A DNA stretch of 64,000 nucleotides from Streptomyces sp. NBC_00271 (GTDB lineage: Bacteria > Actinomycetota > Actinomycetes > Streptomycetales > Streptomycetaceae): positions 8,990,001-9,054,000 of the forward strand of contig NZ_CP108070.1 of assembly GCF_036178845.1 (NCBI RefSeq), written 5' to 3'. The translations under genes and the position numbers were made by a program. Positions 25,434 through 33,831 of this stretch are shown here, piece after piece. Every line of letters begins with the position of its first letter. The first letter of the stretch is position 1. The notes under the pieces were generated by a model that was given only the letters and a program-made list of their open reading frames with translations, was not told the origin of the DNA and searched no databases.

Positions 25434-25763
25434 ATGTCCCAGTACCAGCTTCGTGTCTACACACTGCGCAGCCCTGAGGCGCTCGTCGCCTACGAGGACA
25501 TCTGGTCCAAGCACATTCCCGGTATGGCCAAGCACAGGATCACCACACACGGCGTCTGGACGGTGCCGGCGACTCCCGGGACTGAGGTTCCCCAGCTGTA
25601 CGCCCTCGTTTCCTACCGGGACGCCGACGACGTTCAGGAGCGACTGGGGGCGTACCTCTCCAGCCCCGAATTCCGCGCGGACATGGAGGGCTTCGACATC
25701 AGTCAGATCGTCGGCGTCGCCGAGTCCGTCCTGACGCCCACCGCCGACTCACCCTTGCGGTGA
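25434..25763 (+). CDS. NIPSNAP / dimeric alpha-beta barrel protein
   Basis: 109 aa. The fold is recognised from YQLRVYTLRSPEALVAYEDI, WSKHIPGMAKHRITTHGVWT and QLYALVSYRDADDVQERLGA, the beta-alpha-beta pattern of NIPSNAP and antibiotic-monooxygenase-like proteins. GAGAAGGAAAGAGAG precedes the ATG at 25434, 70 bases after the SALP stop. Enzymatic function unknown; the C-terminal half ends in SESVLTP-type residues. Probably the last gene of the operator-controlled unit. Confidence 0.75.
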   Translation: MSQYQLRVYTLRSPEALVAYEDIWSKHIPGMAKHRITTHGVWTVPATPGTEVPQLYALVSYRDADDVQERLGAYLSSPEFRADMEGFDISQIVGVAESVLTPTADSPLR

Positions 25764-26296
25764 CAGGTACCGCCGCTGGAAGTCTGCGGCGACCTTCACG
25801 TTCGTGTCGGAACGCCGCGCGACTCCGCCAAGGGGCTCGCTGGACGGCAAGCGGCATGGATGAGACTGGCGAGGTCGCGGGGACGGTTGCAGTTGCCGTA
25901 GACCCGGTGGAGCGCCTATCGGTACGGGCGGCTGACGCCCGGTGACATGGAGGCCCGCCGACCGGGGATGAACGCGTACCGGCGGCACCGTGCGCCAGGC
26001 TGCTGCCGCGTCCGGAGCTTGGCCGGCCCAGCCATGCGCAGGGTCGTCGTCCGGAGTACGAGCGAGTCGCACGGCGGCATCCAGGGCCCTGGCCACTGGA
26101 GGATGCTGCGCTTTCCTGGGACGGTGCGAGACCGCGGGCGACGCACACCGTCCAGGCGGCCGCACTGCGGCAACACTGACCGCGAGGTTTCGAGAGGGCC
26201 TTTCCGGATGTGATGGGTGCCTTCTCATGCGCGCCGCGGCCTGACCCCGCCCCGCCACGGGCCGGCGTCAGGCCGCAACACTTCAGGTCTGCACAA
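25764..26296. other. 533-bp gap without a supported gene
   Basis: Several overlapping frames on both strands lack family resemblance and start signals. The minus-strand end (RSDTNVKVAADFQRRYLSPQ) looks protein-like for about 25 residues but leads nowhere; it may be old debris. Confidence 0.4.
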
Positions 26297-26959
26297 TCAA
26301 TGGCCGACGCCCTGGCCGTCACCATCGGCGGCGAGTCGGCTCTCCAGGCCCATGATGATCGTGTCCAGCGTCAGGCGGAAGACGCGGTTCTCGTCGAGGT
26401 CTGGAGGTGTGAGCCCGTCTTCGCCGACAGTGGGGGGTTTGAGGCTCGACCACCGGTGGAGCGCGCCGTTGAGTTCGGCGGTGAGGACACCGGTGATGAC
26501 GGCGCCCACGAGAGCGGTGATCAGCGGGAGCTCCGAGTGCGGTACCTCCGCGGCGTCCAGGATCGCGGTGAGCGCAACCCAGAACGGGTCTTCGGGCTGG
26601 ATGAAGTCCGCCTGGTGGCTGAATGAGTAGGCCATGAGCTTGGGGTGACGGTGTGCCAGCGTCCGGAAATCCGTGGCGAGCAGGCGGATGCGCTCCTGCC
26701 AGGGAGCGTCCTCCAGTGTCACGGTGCGGAACTGGGTGCCGACCATTCTCGCCACGCCGCGCAGCACGGCGTCCTTGTTCGGCACGTGGTGGTACAGCGA
26801 CATCGGGTTCGCATCAAGCACGGTCGCGAGTTTGCGCATGGTGAGCGCCTCGACCCCGTCCGCGTCGATGAGCCGCAGGGCGGCGGCATAGATCCCGGCC
26901 TCGGTCAGAGGCACCTCTCTCTTCCTGGTTCCCCGCGGGGGACGCTTCGCCTTTTCCAT
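26297..26959 (-). CDS. TetR-family repressor divergent from the CYP102-type P450
   Basis: 220 aa. The HTH is LTEAGIYAAALRLIDADGVE followed by ALTMRKLATVLDANPMSLYH and HVPNKDAVLRGVARMV. The C-terminal ligand domain (about 75-205) contains HPKLMAYSFSHQADFIQPED and the TetR_C-type ALVGAVITGVLTAELNGAL helix. It faces the P450 gene across 198 bases holding three copies of the palindrome TTCCATACGNCGTATGGAA. The same arrangement, a TetR-type repressor (Bm3R1) next to CYP102A1, is known from Bacillus megaterium. A degenerate half-site overlaps its own start codon, suggesting autoregulation. Confidence 0.92.
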   Translation of the reverse strand: MEKAKRPPRGTRKREVPLTEAGIYAAALRLIDADGVEALTMRKLATVLDANPMSLYHHVPNKDAVLRGVARMVGTQFRTVTLEDAPWQERIRLLATDFRTLAHRHPKLMAYSFSHQADFIQPEDPFWVALTAILDAAEVPHSELPLITALVGAVITGVLTAELNGALHRWSSLKPPTVGEDGLTPPDLDENRVFRLTLDTIIMGLESRLAADGDGQGVGH

Positions 26960-26975
26960 ACGCGGACGGTATCAG

Positions 26976-27095
26976 TTTCATACAACGTATGGAAATGACC
27001 TCGGTCACCGGAGGCGTGTCGGTCGCCCTCACGGTCTCGGGTTGCGGTCGACTTTCCATACGTCGTATGGTACCAATTCCATACGGCGTATGTTT
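26976..27095. promoter_or_regulatory. Three TetR-type operators between tetR and the P450 gene
   Basis: Sites: 26976-26994 TTTCATACAACGTATGGAA; 27054-27072 TTCCATACGTCGTATGGTA; 27077-27095 TTCCATACGGCGTATGTTT. The last two are 4 bases apart, about 63-104 bases before the P450 start. The first lies 17 bases upstream of the tetR start. A degenerate copy (TTCCATACGCGGACGGTAT, from 26954) spans the tetR ATG. Confidence 0.85.
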
Positions 27096-27157
27096 CCGTG
27101 GTGCGGCCGGGTTTCGGCCGGCACCTGCCATCCCCTCCCTGCACAAAGGAGCAAGCC

Positions 27158-30100
27158 ATGTCCACACAGTCCGAGGCCGGCCTGCGACCCATCCGGTCTC
27201 CGCGCGGGGTCCCGCTCTTCGGCCACACGCCGCAGATCCCCAGCACCAACCCGGTGGAGTACTTCGGCAAGCTGTCCAAGCAGTTCCCCGAGGGGCTCTA
27301 CGGCATGGAGATCGCCGGTATCGAGCAGGTCTTCGTCTGGGACCCGGACCTGGTGGCCGAGGTCTGCGACGAGACGCGGTTCTACAAGCAGATCGAGAAG
27401 ACACCGCTGAACCACGTCCGGGACTTCGCGGGTGCGGGCCTGTTCACGGCTCATCAGCACGAGGAGGAATGGGGCATGGCGCACCGGATCCTCCTGCCGG
27501 CGTTCAGCCAGCGGGCCATGAAGTCCTACTACGGGCAGATGCTGGAGATCGCTCAGAACCTGGTGGGCAAGTGGGAGAGCAGGGAGGGCCGGCCAGTCAA
27601 GATCACCGACGACTACACCCGGCTGACCCTGGACACGATCGCCCTGTCGGGGTTCGGCTACCGGTTCGACTCCTTCGCCAAGGAGGATCTGCACCCCTTC
27701 CTCAACGCGCTGCTCGAGGCGCTGGTGGAGTCGCTGCGGCGCTCGCAGGAGCTGCCGATGATGACCAAGCTCCGCAAGGCCGATGACAAGAAGTACCGCG
27801 AGAACATCCAGCTGATGCGGGACCTGGTCGAGAACGTGATCAAGGAGCGCCGTGAGGGCATCGACACGGGTGAGGATGATCTGCTAGGTCTGATGCTGCA
27901 GGCCACGGACCCCGACACCGGCAAGGGGCTGGACGACGACAACGTCCGCGACCAGGTGGTGACCTTCCTGATCGCCGGCCACGAGACCACCAGCGGTCTG
28001 CTGTCGTTCGCCACGTACTCGCTGATGCGCAACCCGCACGTCCTGGCCCAGGCCTACGCCGAGGTGGACCGGCTGCTGCCGGGCGACACGGTCCCGGACT
28101 ACGACACGATCATGCAGATGGACGTGATCCCGCGGATCCTGGAGGAGACCCTGCGCCTGTGGGCTCCCATCCCGCTGATCGGCAAGTCCCCGCTGGAGGA
28201 CACCGTCATCGGCGGCTGCTACGGGCTGAAGAAGGGAACAAGGGTCAACATCCTCGAAGGCCCGCTGCACACCCATCCCAAGGCGTGGGAGCGGCCGGAG
28301 GAGTTCGACATCAACCGGTGGCTGCCGGAGAACCGGGTCAACCACCACCCGCACGCCTACAAGCCGTTCGGGAACGGTGTGCGCGCCTGCATCGGCCGGC
28401 AGTTCGCGCTTACTGAGGCCCGCCTGGCCCTCGCGCTGGTGCTGCAGAAGTTCAAGTTCTCCGACACGACCGACTACAAGATGGACGTGCGGGAGGCGCT
28501 GACGCGCAAGCCCGGCGACTTCGAGCTGGTCGTGCGGTCCCGTCAGGAGCACGAGCGCACCGTCTTCGGCGTCGCGGACCTGCAGACCGACGACACGCAG
28601 CACCAGGCCGCGGTCAGCGGTGTCGGGGTGAACCTGACCGTCGCCTACGGCTCCAGCCTCGGCTCGTGCGAGGACCTGGCGCGCACCATCGCCGACCGCG
28701 GCGAGCGCTCGGGGTTCGGCACCACCTTGGTCGGCCTGGACGAGCTGGGTGACAACCTGCCCACCGAGGGCCTGCTCGTCGTCGTGGCTTCCAGCTACAA
28801 CGGCAAGGCTCCGGACAACGCGCAGCGTTTCGACGAACTGCTCACCGCCGGGCTCCCGGAGGGCTCGCTGTCCAACGTGCGGTTCGCACTGCTCGGTGCC
28901 GGCAACACCCAGTGGGTGGCCACCTACCAGGGCTTCCCGAAGCGGATCGAGGCTGGCCTGCTGGCCGCCGGCGCCACCCGCGTCGTCGAGCGCGGCATCG
29001 CGGATGCCGCCGGTGACTTCGACGGCATGGCCACCCGCTGGATGGACACCCTGTGGACCACCCTGGCCGAGGAGTACGCCGCCGACACCTCCGAAACCAC
29101 AGGGCCGCGCTTCCAGGTCCAACTGCTCACCGAGGCCGACGTGCGCCCCGCGATCGTCTCCGAGCAGGCCTACCCCCTCACGGTCGTGGCCAACGAGGAA
29201 CTCGTCGACGACCCGACCGGCCTGTGGGACTTCAGCATCGAGCCGCCGCGCCCGGCCGCGAAGTCCATCACCATCGAACTCCCCGACGGTGTCACCTACG
29301 ACACGGGCAACCACCTGGCCGTCTTCGCCAAGAACGAGCCGCAGCTGGTGAACCGCGCCCTCGCGCGGCTCGGCGTCGACCGCGACCAGGTCCTGCGCCT
29401 GGACCAGCCCGCCGGCGGCCGCACGCACCTCCCGGTGGGCACCCCCGTCACCGCGGGTCTGCTGTTCACCGAGTTCCTGGAGCTGCAGGACGTGGCCACC
29501 CGCTCCCAGATACGGACGCTGGCCGGGCACACCGAGTGCCCTTGGACCCGGCCGCAACTGCAGGCCTATACGGCCGACACCGCCGAAGCCGAGGAGCGCT
29601 ACCAGACCGAGGTCCTGGGCAAGCGCGTCTCCGTGCTCAACCTGCTGGAGCGCTTCCCCGCGGTCGAACTGCCGCTGGCGGTGTTCCTGGAGATGATGGG
29701 CCCGATCCGCCCGCGGTTCTACTCCATCTCCTCCGCTCCGCTGGCCGACCCGCGCCACGTGCGCCTGACCGTCGGCCTGCTGGAAGGACCGGCCCTGTCC
29801 GGTGACGGCCGGTACCGCGGCACCTGCTCCTCCTACATCGCGGGCCTCAACCCCGGCGACGTCGTCTACGGCTATGTGCGCGTACCCTCCCCGACCTTCG
29901 CCCCGCCGGCCGACCCCGCCACGCCGCTGGTCCTCATCGGCCCGGGCACCGGCATCGCGCCACTGCGCGGCTTCCTGGAGGAGCGAGCCCACCAGCACGC
30001 GAACGGCACCCAGGTGGGCCTGTCCCAGGTCTTCGTCGGCTGCCGCCACCCGGAGCACGACTACTTCTACGGCCAGGAGATGCAGGCCTGGGAGAAGTCC

Positions 30101-30379
30101 GGGATCGCCCAGGTGCACACCGCCTTCTCCGCGGTGACCGGCCACCCGGCCCGGTTCGTCCAGGACGCCATCGCCAATGCGGCCGACACCGTGTGGCAGG
30201 CCATCCAGGACGGCGCGTACATCTACGTCTGCGGTGACGGCCGCCGCATGGCACCCGCCGTACGCGAGGCGCTCGCCGCCATCTACCGCACGCACACCGG
30301 CAGCGACGACGAGGCCGCCCAGCAGTGGCTCGCCCAGCTCGAGGCCGACGAGCGCTACCAGCAGGACGTCTTCGCCTGA
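27158..30379 (+). CDS. Self-sufficient cytochrome P450 / NADPH-P450 reductase fusion, CYP102 (P450-BM3) type
   Basis: 1073 aa. P450 domain (1 to about 460): I-helix AGHETTSG near 272, ExxR in EETLRLW near 330, heme-ligand Cys near 409 in FGNGVRACIGRQFALTEARL. FMN-flavodoxin domain from about 490 (LTVAYGSSLGSCEDLARTIA). FAD/NADPH domain from about 690, with RPRFYSISSAPLADPRHVRL (FAD) and VLIGPGTGIAPLRGFLEERA (NADPH). This fusion oxidises long-chain fatty acids or similar lipophilic substrates without separate partners. AAAGGAG precedes the ATG. Followed by an alcohol dehydrogenase and a strong terminator; preceded by TetR operators. Substrate not deducible. Confidence 0.95.
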   Translation: MSTQSEAGLRPIRSPRGVPLFGHTPQIPSTNPVEYFGKLSKQFPEGLYGMEIAGIEQVFVWDPDLVAEVCDETRFYKQIEKTPLNHVRDFAGAGLFTAHQHEEEWGMAHRILLPAFSQRAMKSYYGQMLEIAQNLVGKWESREGRPVKITDDYTRLTLDTIALSGFGYRFDSFAKEDLHPFLNALLEALVESLRRSQELPMMTKLRKADDKKYRENIQLMRDLVENVIKERREGIDTGEDDLLGLMLQATDPDTGKGLDDDNVRDQVVTFLIAGHETTSGLLSFATYSLMRNPHVLAQAYAEVDRLLPGDTVPDYDTIMQMDVIPRILEETLRLWAPIPLIGKSPLEDTVIGGCYGLKKGTRVNILEGPLHTHPKAWERPEEFDINRWLPENRVNHHPHAYKPFGNGVRACIGRQFALTEARLALALVLQKFKFSDTTDYKMDVREALTRKPGDFELVVRSRQEHERTVFGVADLQTDDTQHQAAVSGVGVNLTVAYGSSLGSCEDLARTIADRGERSGFGTTLVGLDELGDNLPTEGLLVVVASSYNGKAPDNAQRFDELLTAGLPEGSLSNVRFALLGAGNTQWVATYQGFPKRIEAGLLAAGATRVVERGIADAAGDFDGMATRWMDTLWTTLAEEYAADTSETTGPRFQVQLLTEADVRPAIVSEQAYPLTVVANEELVDDPTGLWDFSIEPPRPAAKSITIELPDGVTYDTGNHLAVFAKNEPQLVNRALARLGVDRDQVLRLDQPAGGRTHLPVGTPVTAGLLFTEFLELQDVATRSQIRTLAGHTECPWTRPQLQAYTADTAEAEERYQTEVLGKRVSVLNLLERFPAVELPLAVFLEMMGPIRPRFYSISSAPLADPRHVRLTVGLLEGPALSGDGRYRGTCSSYIAGLNPGDVVYGYVRVPSPTFAPPADPATPLVLIGPGTGIAPLRGFLEERAHQHANGTQVGLSQVFVGCRHPEHDYFYGQEMQAWEKSGIAQVHTAFSAVTGHPARFVQDAIANAADTVWQAIQDGAYIYVCGDGRRMAPAVREALAAIYRTHTGSDDEAAQQWLAQLEADERYQQDVFA

Positions 30380-30510
30380 CCCCCCGGACGCCGGGAGGAG
30401 TGCGGCGGTCCTGACAACCCGCACCTTCCCGGTCACCACTCACCCACGAGGCTCCACACGGCACCCGTCGGCCGAACCGCCGGAGTGCCGCTCACAGAAA
30501 GCAGAGCACC

Positions 30511-31557
30511 ATGGACACCATGCTCGCCGGGCGCTTCCACCTGGACAGCAAGAAGTTCGCCGTCGAGGAGGTCCCCGTCCCCGTGCCCGGCCCGGGCGAG
30601 GTCCTCATCGAGGTCAAGGCCGCAGGCGTCTGTCTCTCGGACGTCCACCTGCTCGATGGCTCCCTCGTACCGCTGTTCGCCACCTCCGACACGGTCACCG
30701 TCGGCCACGAGGTTTCGGGCGTGATCCACACCCTCGGCCCCGACCTCAAGCGAGGCCTGACCGTCGGCACCCGCGTCACCCTCGAGGCCGGCAAGACCTG
30801 CGGCCAGTGCGCCGGCTGCGTGCGCCGCCGCCCCTGTACCCAGATGCGCACCGCCGGCATCGACTACGACGGCGGCTGGGCCCAGTACACCCTCGCCCGC
30901 GAGGACACCCTCATCCCCATCCCCGACAACCTCCCCTTCGACCAGGCCGCGATCATCCCCGACGCGGTCTCCACCCCCTACGCCGCCGTCGTCACCACCG
31001 CGGGCGTACGCCCCGCCCAGTCCGTCGGTGTCTGGGGCGTGGGCGGAGTCGGCGCGCACAACGTACGCCTCGCCCGCCTGGTCGGCGCCGCGCCGATCAT
31101 CGCTGTAGACCCGCTGCCCAGCGCCCGCGCACGCGCCCTGGCCTTCGGCGCGGACTTCGCCCTCGACCCGGCTGCCGACGACTTCGCCGACCAGGTCCGC
31201 GCGGCCACCGGCGGACGGGGTCTGGACTTCGCCTTCGACTGCGCCGGCGTGCCCGCCGTCCGCGAACAGGCCGCCGCCGCACTCGGCCTGGGCGGCTCCC
31301 TCATCCTGGTCGGCATCAGCCCCAGGCCCCTCACCATCACCGAGGGCCTGACCTTCAACTACCTGGGCAAGCAGGTGCGCGGCCATTACGGCGGCAGCCC
31401 CGAGTCCGTCACCGAGCTGGTCCGGCTGGCCGAGGTCGGCCGTCTCGACCTGGCCCCCTCCATCACCGACCACATCCCGCTCGCCGAGGCCGCCGACGCG
31501 GTCAACCGGCTGGAGAACAAGATCGGCGACCCGATCCGCCTCATCCTCGTCCCCTGA
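30511..31557 (+). CDS. Zinc-dependent alcohol dehydrogenase (MDR family)
   Basis: 348 aa. Catalytic-zinc elements: Cys in GVCLSDVHLLDG and GHEVSG. Structural-zinc cysteines: CGQCAGCVRRRPC. NAD(P) Rossmann motif: GVWGVGGVGAHNVRLARLVG at about 175. It lies 131 bases after the P450 with only short spacers, so it probably oxidises the hydroxylated product to a ketone or aldehyde; this is inference from context. Closed by the terminator at 31602-31637. Confidence 0.9.
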   Translation: MDTMLAGRFHLDSKKFAVEEVPVPVPGPGEVLIEVKAAGVCLSDVHLLDGSLVPLFATSDTVTVGHEVSGVIHTLGPDLKRGLTVGTRVTLEAGKTCGQCAGCVRRRPCTQMRTAGIDYDGGWAQYTLAREDTLIPIPDNLPFDQAAIIPDAVSTPYAAVVTTAGVRPAQSVGVWGVGGVGAHNVRLARLVGAAPIIAVDPLPSARARALAFGADFALDPAADDFADQVRAATGGRGLDFAFDCAGVPAVREQAAAALGLGGSLILVGISPRPLTITEGLTFNYLGKQVRGHYGGSPESVTELVRLAEVGRLDLAPSITDHIPLAEAADAVNRLENKIGDPIRLILVP

Positions 31558-31601
31558 CGACTGAACAGAAAGTTCACCAAGACCACCTCGGGCAGGGGTG
31601 A

Positions 31602-31637
31602 GTGGGCGCCGGTGCTTGAGGGAGCACCGGCGCCCAC
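31602..31637. terminator. Strong hairpin terminator after the P450-ADH unit
   Basis: Arms GTGGGCGCCGGTGCT and AGCACCGGCGCCCAC around a TGAGGG loop. The arm shares 14 bases (TGGGCGCCGGTGCT) with the terminator at 39227. The following 270 bases to the tetR stop (31913) contain no gene I can support. Confidence 0.85.
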
Positions 31638-31912
31638 AGTCTTTCGCTACCGACCTGCCTGAACCACAGGCGGTTCAGAGCCACCCGCGGCGGCCCGCCT
31701 GCGCGCCCGCCTGGAATCGGCGCGTCGCCCCGAGGCGGGTAGTCAGGTCGGTGATCCGGCGGCGCAGGATGCGTGCGCCGAGGCCGGGTCGGCGGGCTGT
31801 GGTCTCGTCCTTCGTCGCGGGCGTCGACGCGGCCCTGGCGGCGCTGAAGTAACCGCCCAGCGCAAGCACGCAGGAGCCCGGCATCCCTTCTGGACGCCGG
31901 GCCCCTGAGCTG

Positions 31913-32548
31913 TCAGTCGAGGCCGGGCAGCGGGCGCCGGGTGACCTCACGGGCGTCGTCCGGAGGCACGCCGAGCATGCGCAGGACCATCTCTGCCAGG
32001 TCGGAGGCGGCCTCGTCCCCGTCGAGGTCGGGGCGGGCCAGCCGCAGCGCCACGAGGGAGATCAGGGTGCCGCCCAACGCGGACAGGGCGGTGGTCGCGT
32101 TGCGGCAGGTGAAGCGGCCCGAGGCGATGCCGATCTCCAGGTCGCGCAGGGCTCGCGGGGCGAGGCCCCGGTCGGAGTGGATGTAGGCCAGACCGCGGTC
32201 ACGCAGGATCCGCATGAGTTCAGGGTGGGAATCGGCCATCCGGGCGGTGAGCCGGAAGCCCGCCGCGACGAGCTCGGCCGGGTCGTCGATTCCTTGTACG
32301 CGCTCGTCTATGACCTGCCCGAACTCGTCCAGGGCGTCTGTCACCGCGGCGTCGAACAGCTCCGTCTTGGACTCGAAGTGGTTGTAGAAGGAGCCGAAAC
32401 CGACGTCCGCGCGCTCGGCGATGGCCTGGATGCTGGCGCTGGTGTCCCCGGTCTCCGCGAGGATCTGCCGGGCCGCGCGGACGAGCGCCTGACGGGTCTC
32501 GGCACGGCGTCGCTCGAAGCGGTTCTTGGGCGGGGCTGACGTCGGCAT
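31913..32548 (-). CDS. TetR-family repressor of the ring-cleavage operon
   Basis: 211 aa. N-terminal HTH: NRFERRRAETRQALVRAARQ, ILAETGDTSASIQAIAERAD and VGFGSFYNHFESKTELFDAA. The C-terminal domain has ELVAAGFRLTARMADSHPEL and RFTCRNATTALSALGGTLIS. It faces the VOC dioxygenase gene across 137 bases holding an AT-rich palindrome (32588-32604). A deleted copy of this regulator is at 24007-24328, with a matching palindrome. Likely senses an aromatic or CoA-type intermediate; ligand unknown. Confidence 0.9.
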   Translation of the reverse strand: MPTSAPPKNRFERRRAETRQALVRAARQILAETGDTSASIQAIAERADVGFGSFYNHFESKTELFDAAVTDALDEFGQVIDERVQGIDDPAELVAAGFRLTARMADSHPELMRILRDRGLAYIHSDRGLAPRALRDLEIGIASGRFTCRNATTALSALGGTLISLVALRLARPDLDGDEAASDLAEMVLRMLGVPPDDAREVTRRPLPGLD

Positions 32549-32587
32549 ACGGCGAGTGTAACAACCGTCGCGATGAGTCTGCCATTA

Positions 32588-32604
32588 CTGATGAGATTAT
32601 CAAT
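32588..32604. promoter_or_regulatory. Candidate operator of the divergent TetR
   Basis: CTGATGAGATTATCAAT, a CTGA-N8-TCA palindrome in an AT-rich stretch (32588-32660) between tetR and the dioxygenase gene. A near-identical sequence occurs before the dead tetR copy at 23918. Confidence 0.5.
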
Positions 32605-32685
32605 TATTTGGGTCCGCCCTATTGACGATGGGTAACGGCAAAGTTGATGATTTCCTCATTACAGCAGTGTTGCTTGGAGGACACC

Positions 32686-33831
32686 ATGTCCCACACCCGC
32701 GTTAACAAGGCCGCTCCCCAGACGCCCCACCAAGACCTCCACAGCGAGGAGGGCGCCCTGCGCGGTGAGCATCCGGGACGGTCCCGGAATCCCGTGATCA
32801 AGGTGGCCGACCTGGCCTGGCTGGAGTTCGAGAAGCCCGACCTGGACCAGGCCGAGGTCTTCGCCCGTGACTTCGGCTTCGCGATCGCCGCCCGCACCGA
32901 GGACGAGCTGTGGCTGCGCGGCACCTTCGCCGGCTCGCCCTGCATGGTGATCCGGCGGGGGCGTGCGTCCCGGTTCATCGGGCCGGCGTTCCGCGCGGCC
33001 GAGCGGGCCGACCTGGACCGGCTGGCCCGCGCCACCGGCAGTACCGTCCGGGACATCGGCGTACCGGGCGGTGGGCAGTCGGTCGCCCTGCTCGATCCCT
33101 CGGGCCTGCCCGTCCGGGTCGTGCACTGCGCCGAGCAGCTGCCCGCGTTGCCCGAGCAGGAGCCGCTGATCCTCAACTTCGGTACCGATCACGGTCGTAC
33201 GAACGCCACCCAGCGTCCGCCCCGTGAGCCGTCCCGTATCCAGCGGCTGGGCCATGTGGTGCTGGAGACCCGGGTGTTCGCCCGCACCCTGGACTGGTAC
33301 CTGGACACCCTCGGGATGATCGTGTCCGACTTCCTGTTCCTGGACGGGCAGCGCGGGCGCGGGCCGACGATGGCGTTCGTCCGGTGCGACCAGGGGAGTG
33401 TGGCTGTCGATCACCACACGCTGGCCCTGCACCTGGGGCCCGGAACCGGCTATGTCCACTCGGCCTACCAGGTCACCGACCTCGACGCGATCGGCGCCGG
33501 CGGGGAGTACCTGACCGAGCGCGGTTACCAGCGCAGCTGGGGCATCGGTCGGCACATCCAGGGCAGCCAGCTGTTCGACTACTGGCGCGACCCCGACCAC
33601 TTCATGCTGGAGCACTTCGCCGACGGCGACCTCTTCTCCTGCGACCTGGAGCCCGGCTGGGCACCGATGTCGGCGAGCGGCCTGGCCCAGTGGGGTCCGC
33701 CGGTCACCCGCGACTTCCTGGGCGCCAGCCCTTCCCCCGCCAAGCTGCGCGAGGTCATGACGGCCCTGCGCGGCGACAACGAACTCGACCCCGCACGCCT
33801 GCTGGGCCTGATGAAAGCGATGAGCTCATGA
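32686..33831 (+). CDS. VOC-superfamily extradiol ring-cleavage dioxygenase (catechol 2,3-dioxygenase-like)
   Basis: 381 aa with two vicinal-oxygen-chelate repeats. The N-terminal repeat begins VIKVADLAWLEFEKPDLDQA, FARDFGFAIA. The C-terminal repeat begins IQRLGHVVLETRVFARTLDW, YLDTLGMIVSDFLFL and carries the likely iron ligands: His of LGHVVLET, His of YVHSAYQVTD, and Glu in DPDHFMLEHFADG. The ATG at 32686 has GGAGG upstream; a frame from 32644 also exists. Its stop overlaps the next gene by ATGA. It probably opens a catechol-type ring made by the monooxygenase of this operon. Confidence 0.88.
   Translation: MSHTRVNKAAPQTPHQDLHSEEGALRGEHPGRSRNPVIKVADLAWLEFEKPDLDQAEVFARDFGFAIAARTEDELWLRGTFAGSPCMVIRRGRASRFIGPAFRAAERADLDRLARATGSTVRDIGVPGGGQSVALLDPSGLPVRVVHCAEQLPALPEQEPLILNFGTDHGRTNATQRPPREPSRIQRLGHVVLETRVFARTLDWYLDTLGMIVSDFLFLDGQRGRGPTMAFVRCDQGSVAVDHHTLALHLGPGTGYVHSAYQVTDLDAIGAGGEYLTERGYQRSWGIGRHIQGSQLFDYWRDPDHFMLEHFADGDLFSCDLEPGWAPMSASGLAQWGPPVTRDFLGASPSPAKLREVMTALRGDNELDPARLLGLMKAMSS

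Noticed and set aside
25699..26325. Long minus-strand frames in the gap before tetR
   Set aside because: No start signal, no recognisable family, Pro/Arg-rich translation; at best old debris.
27884..30439. 851-codon minus-strand frame inside the CYP102 gene
   Set aside because: Antisense shadow of a clearly recognised P450 fusion; high GC keeps the frame open.
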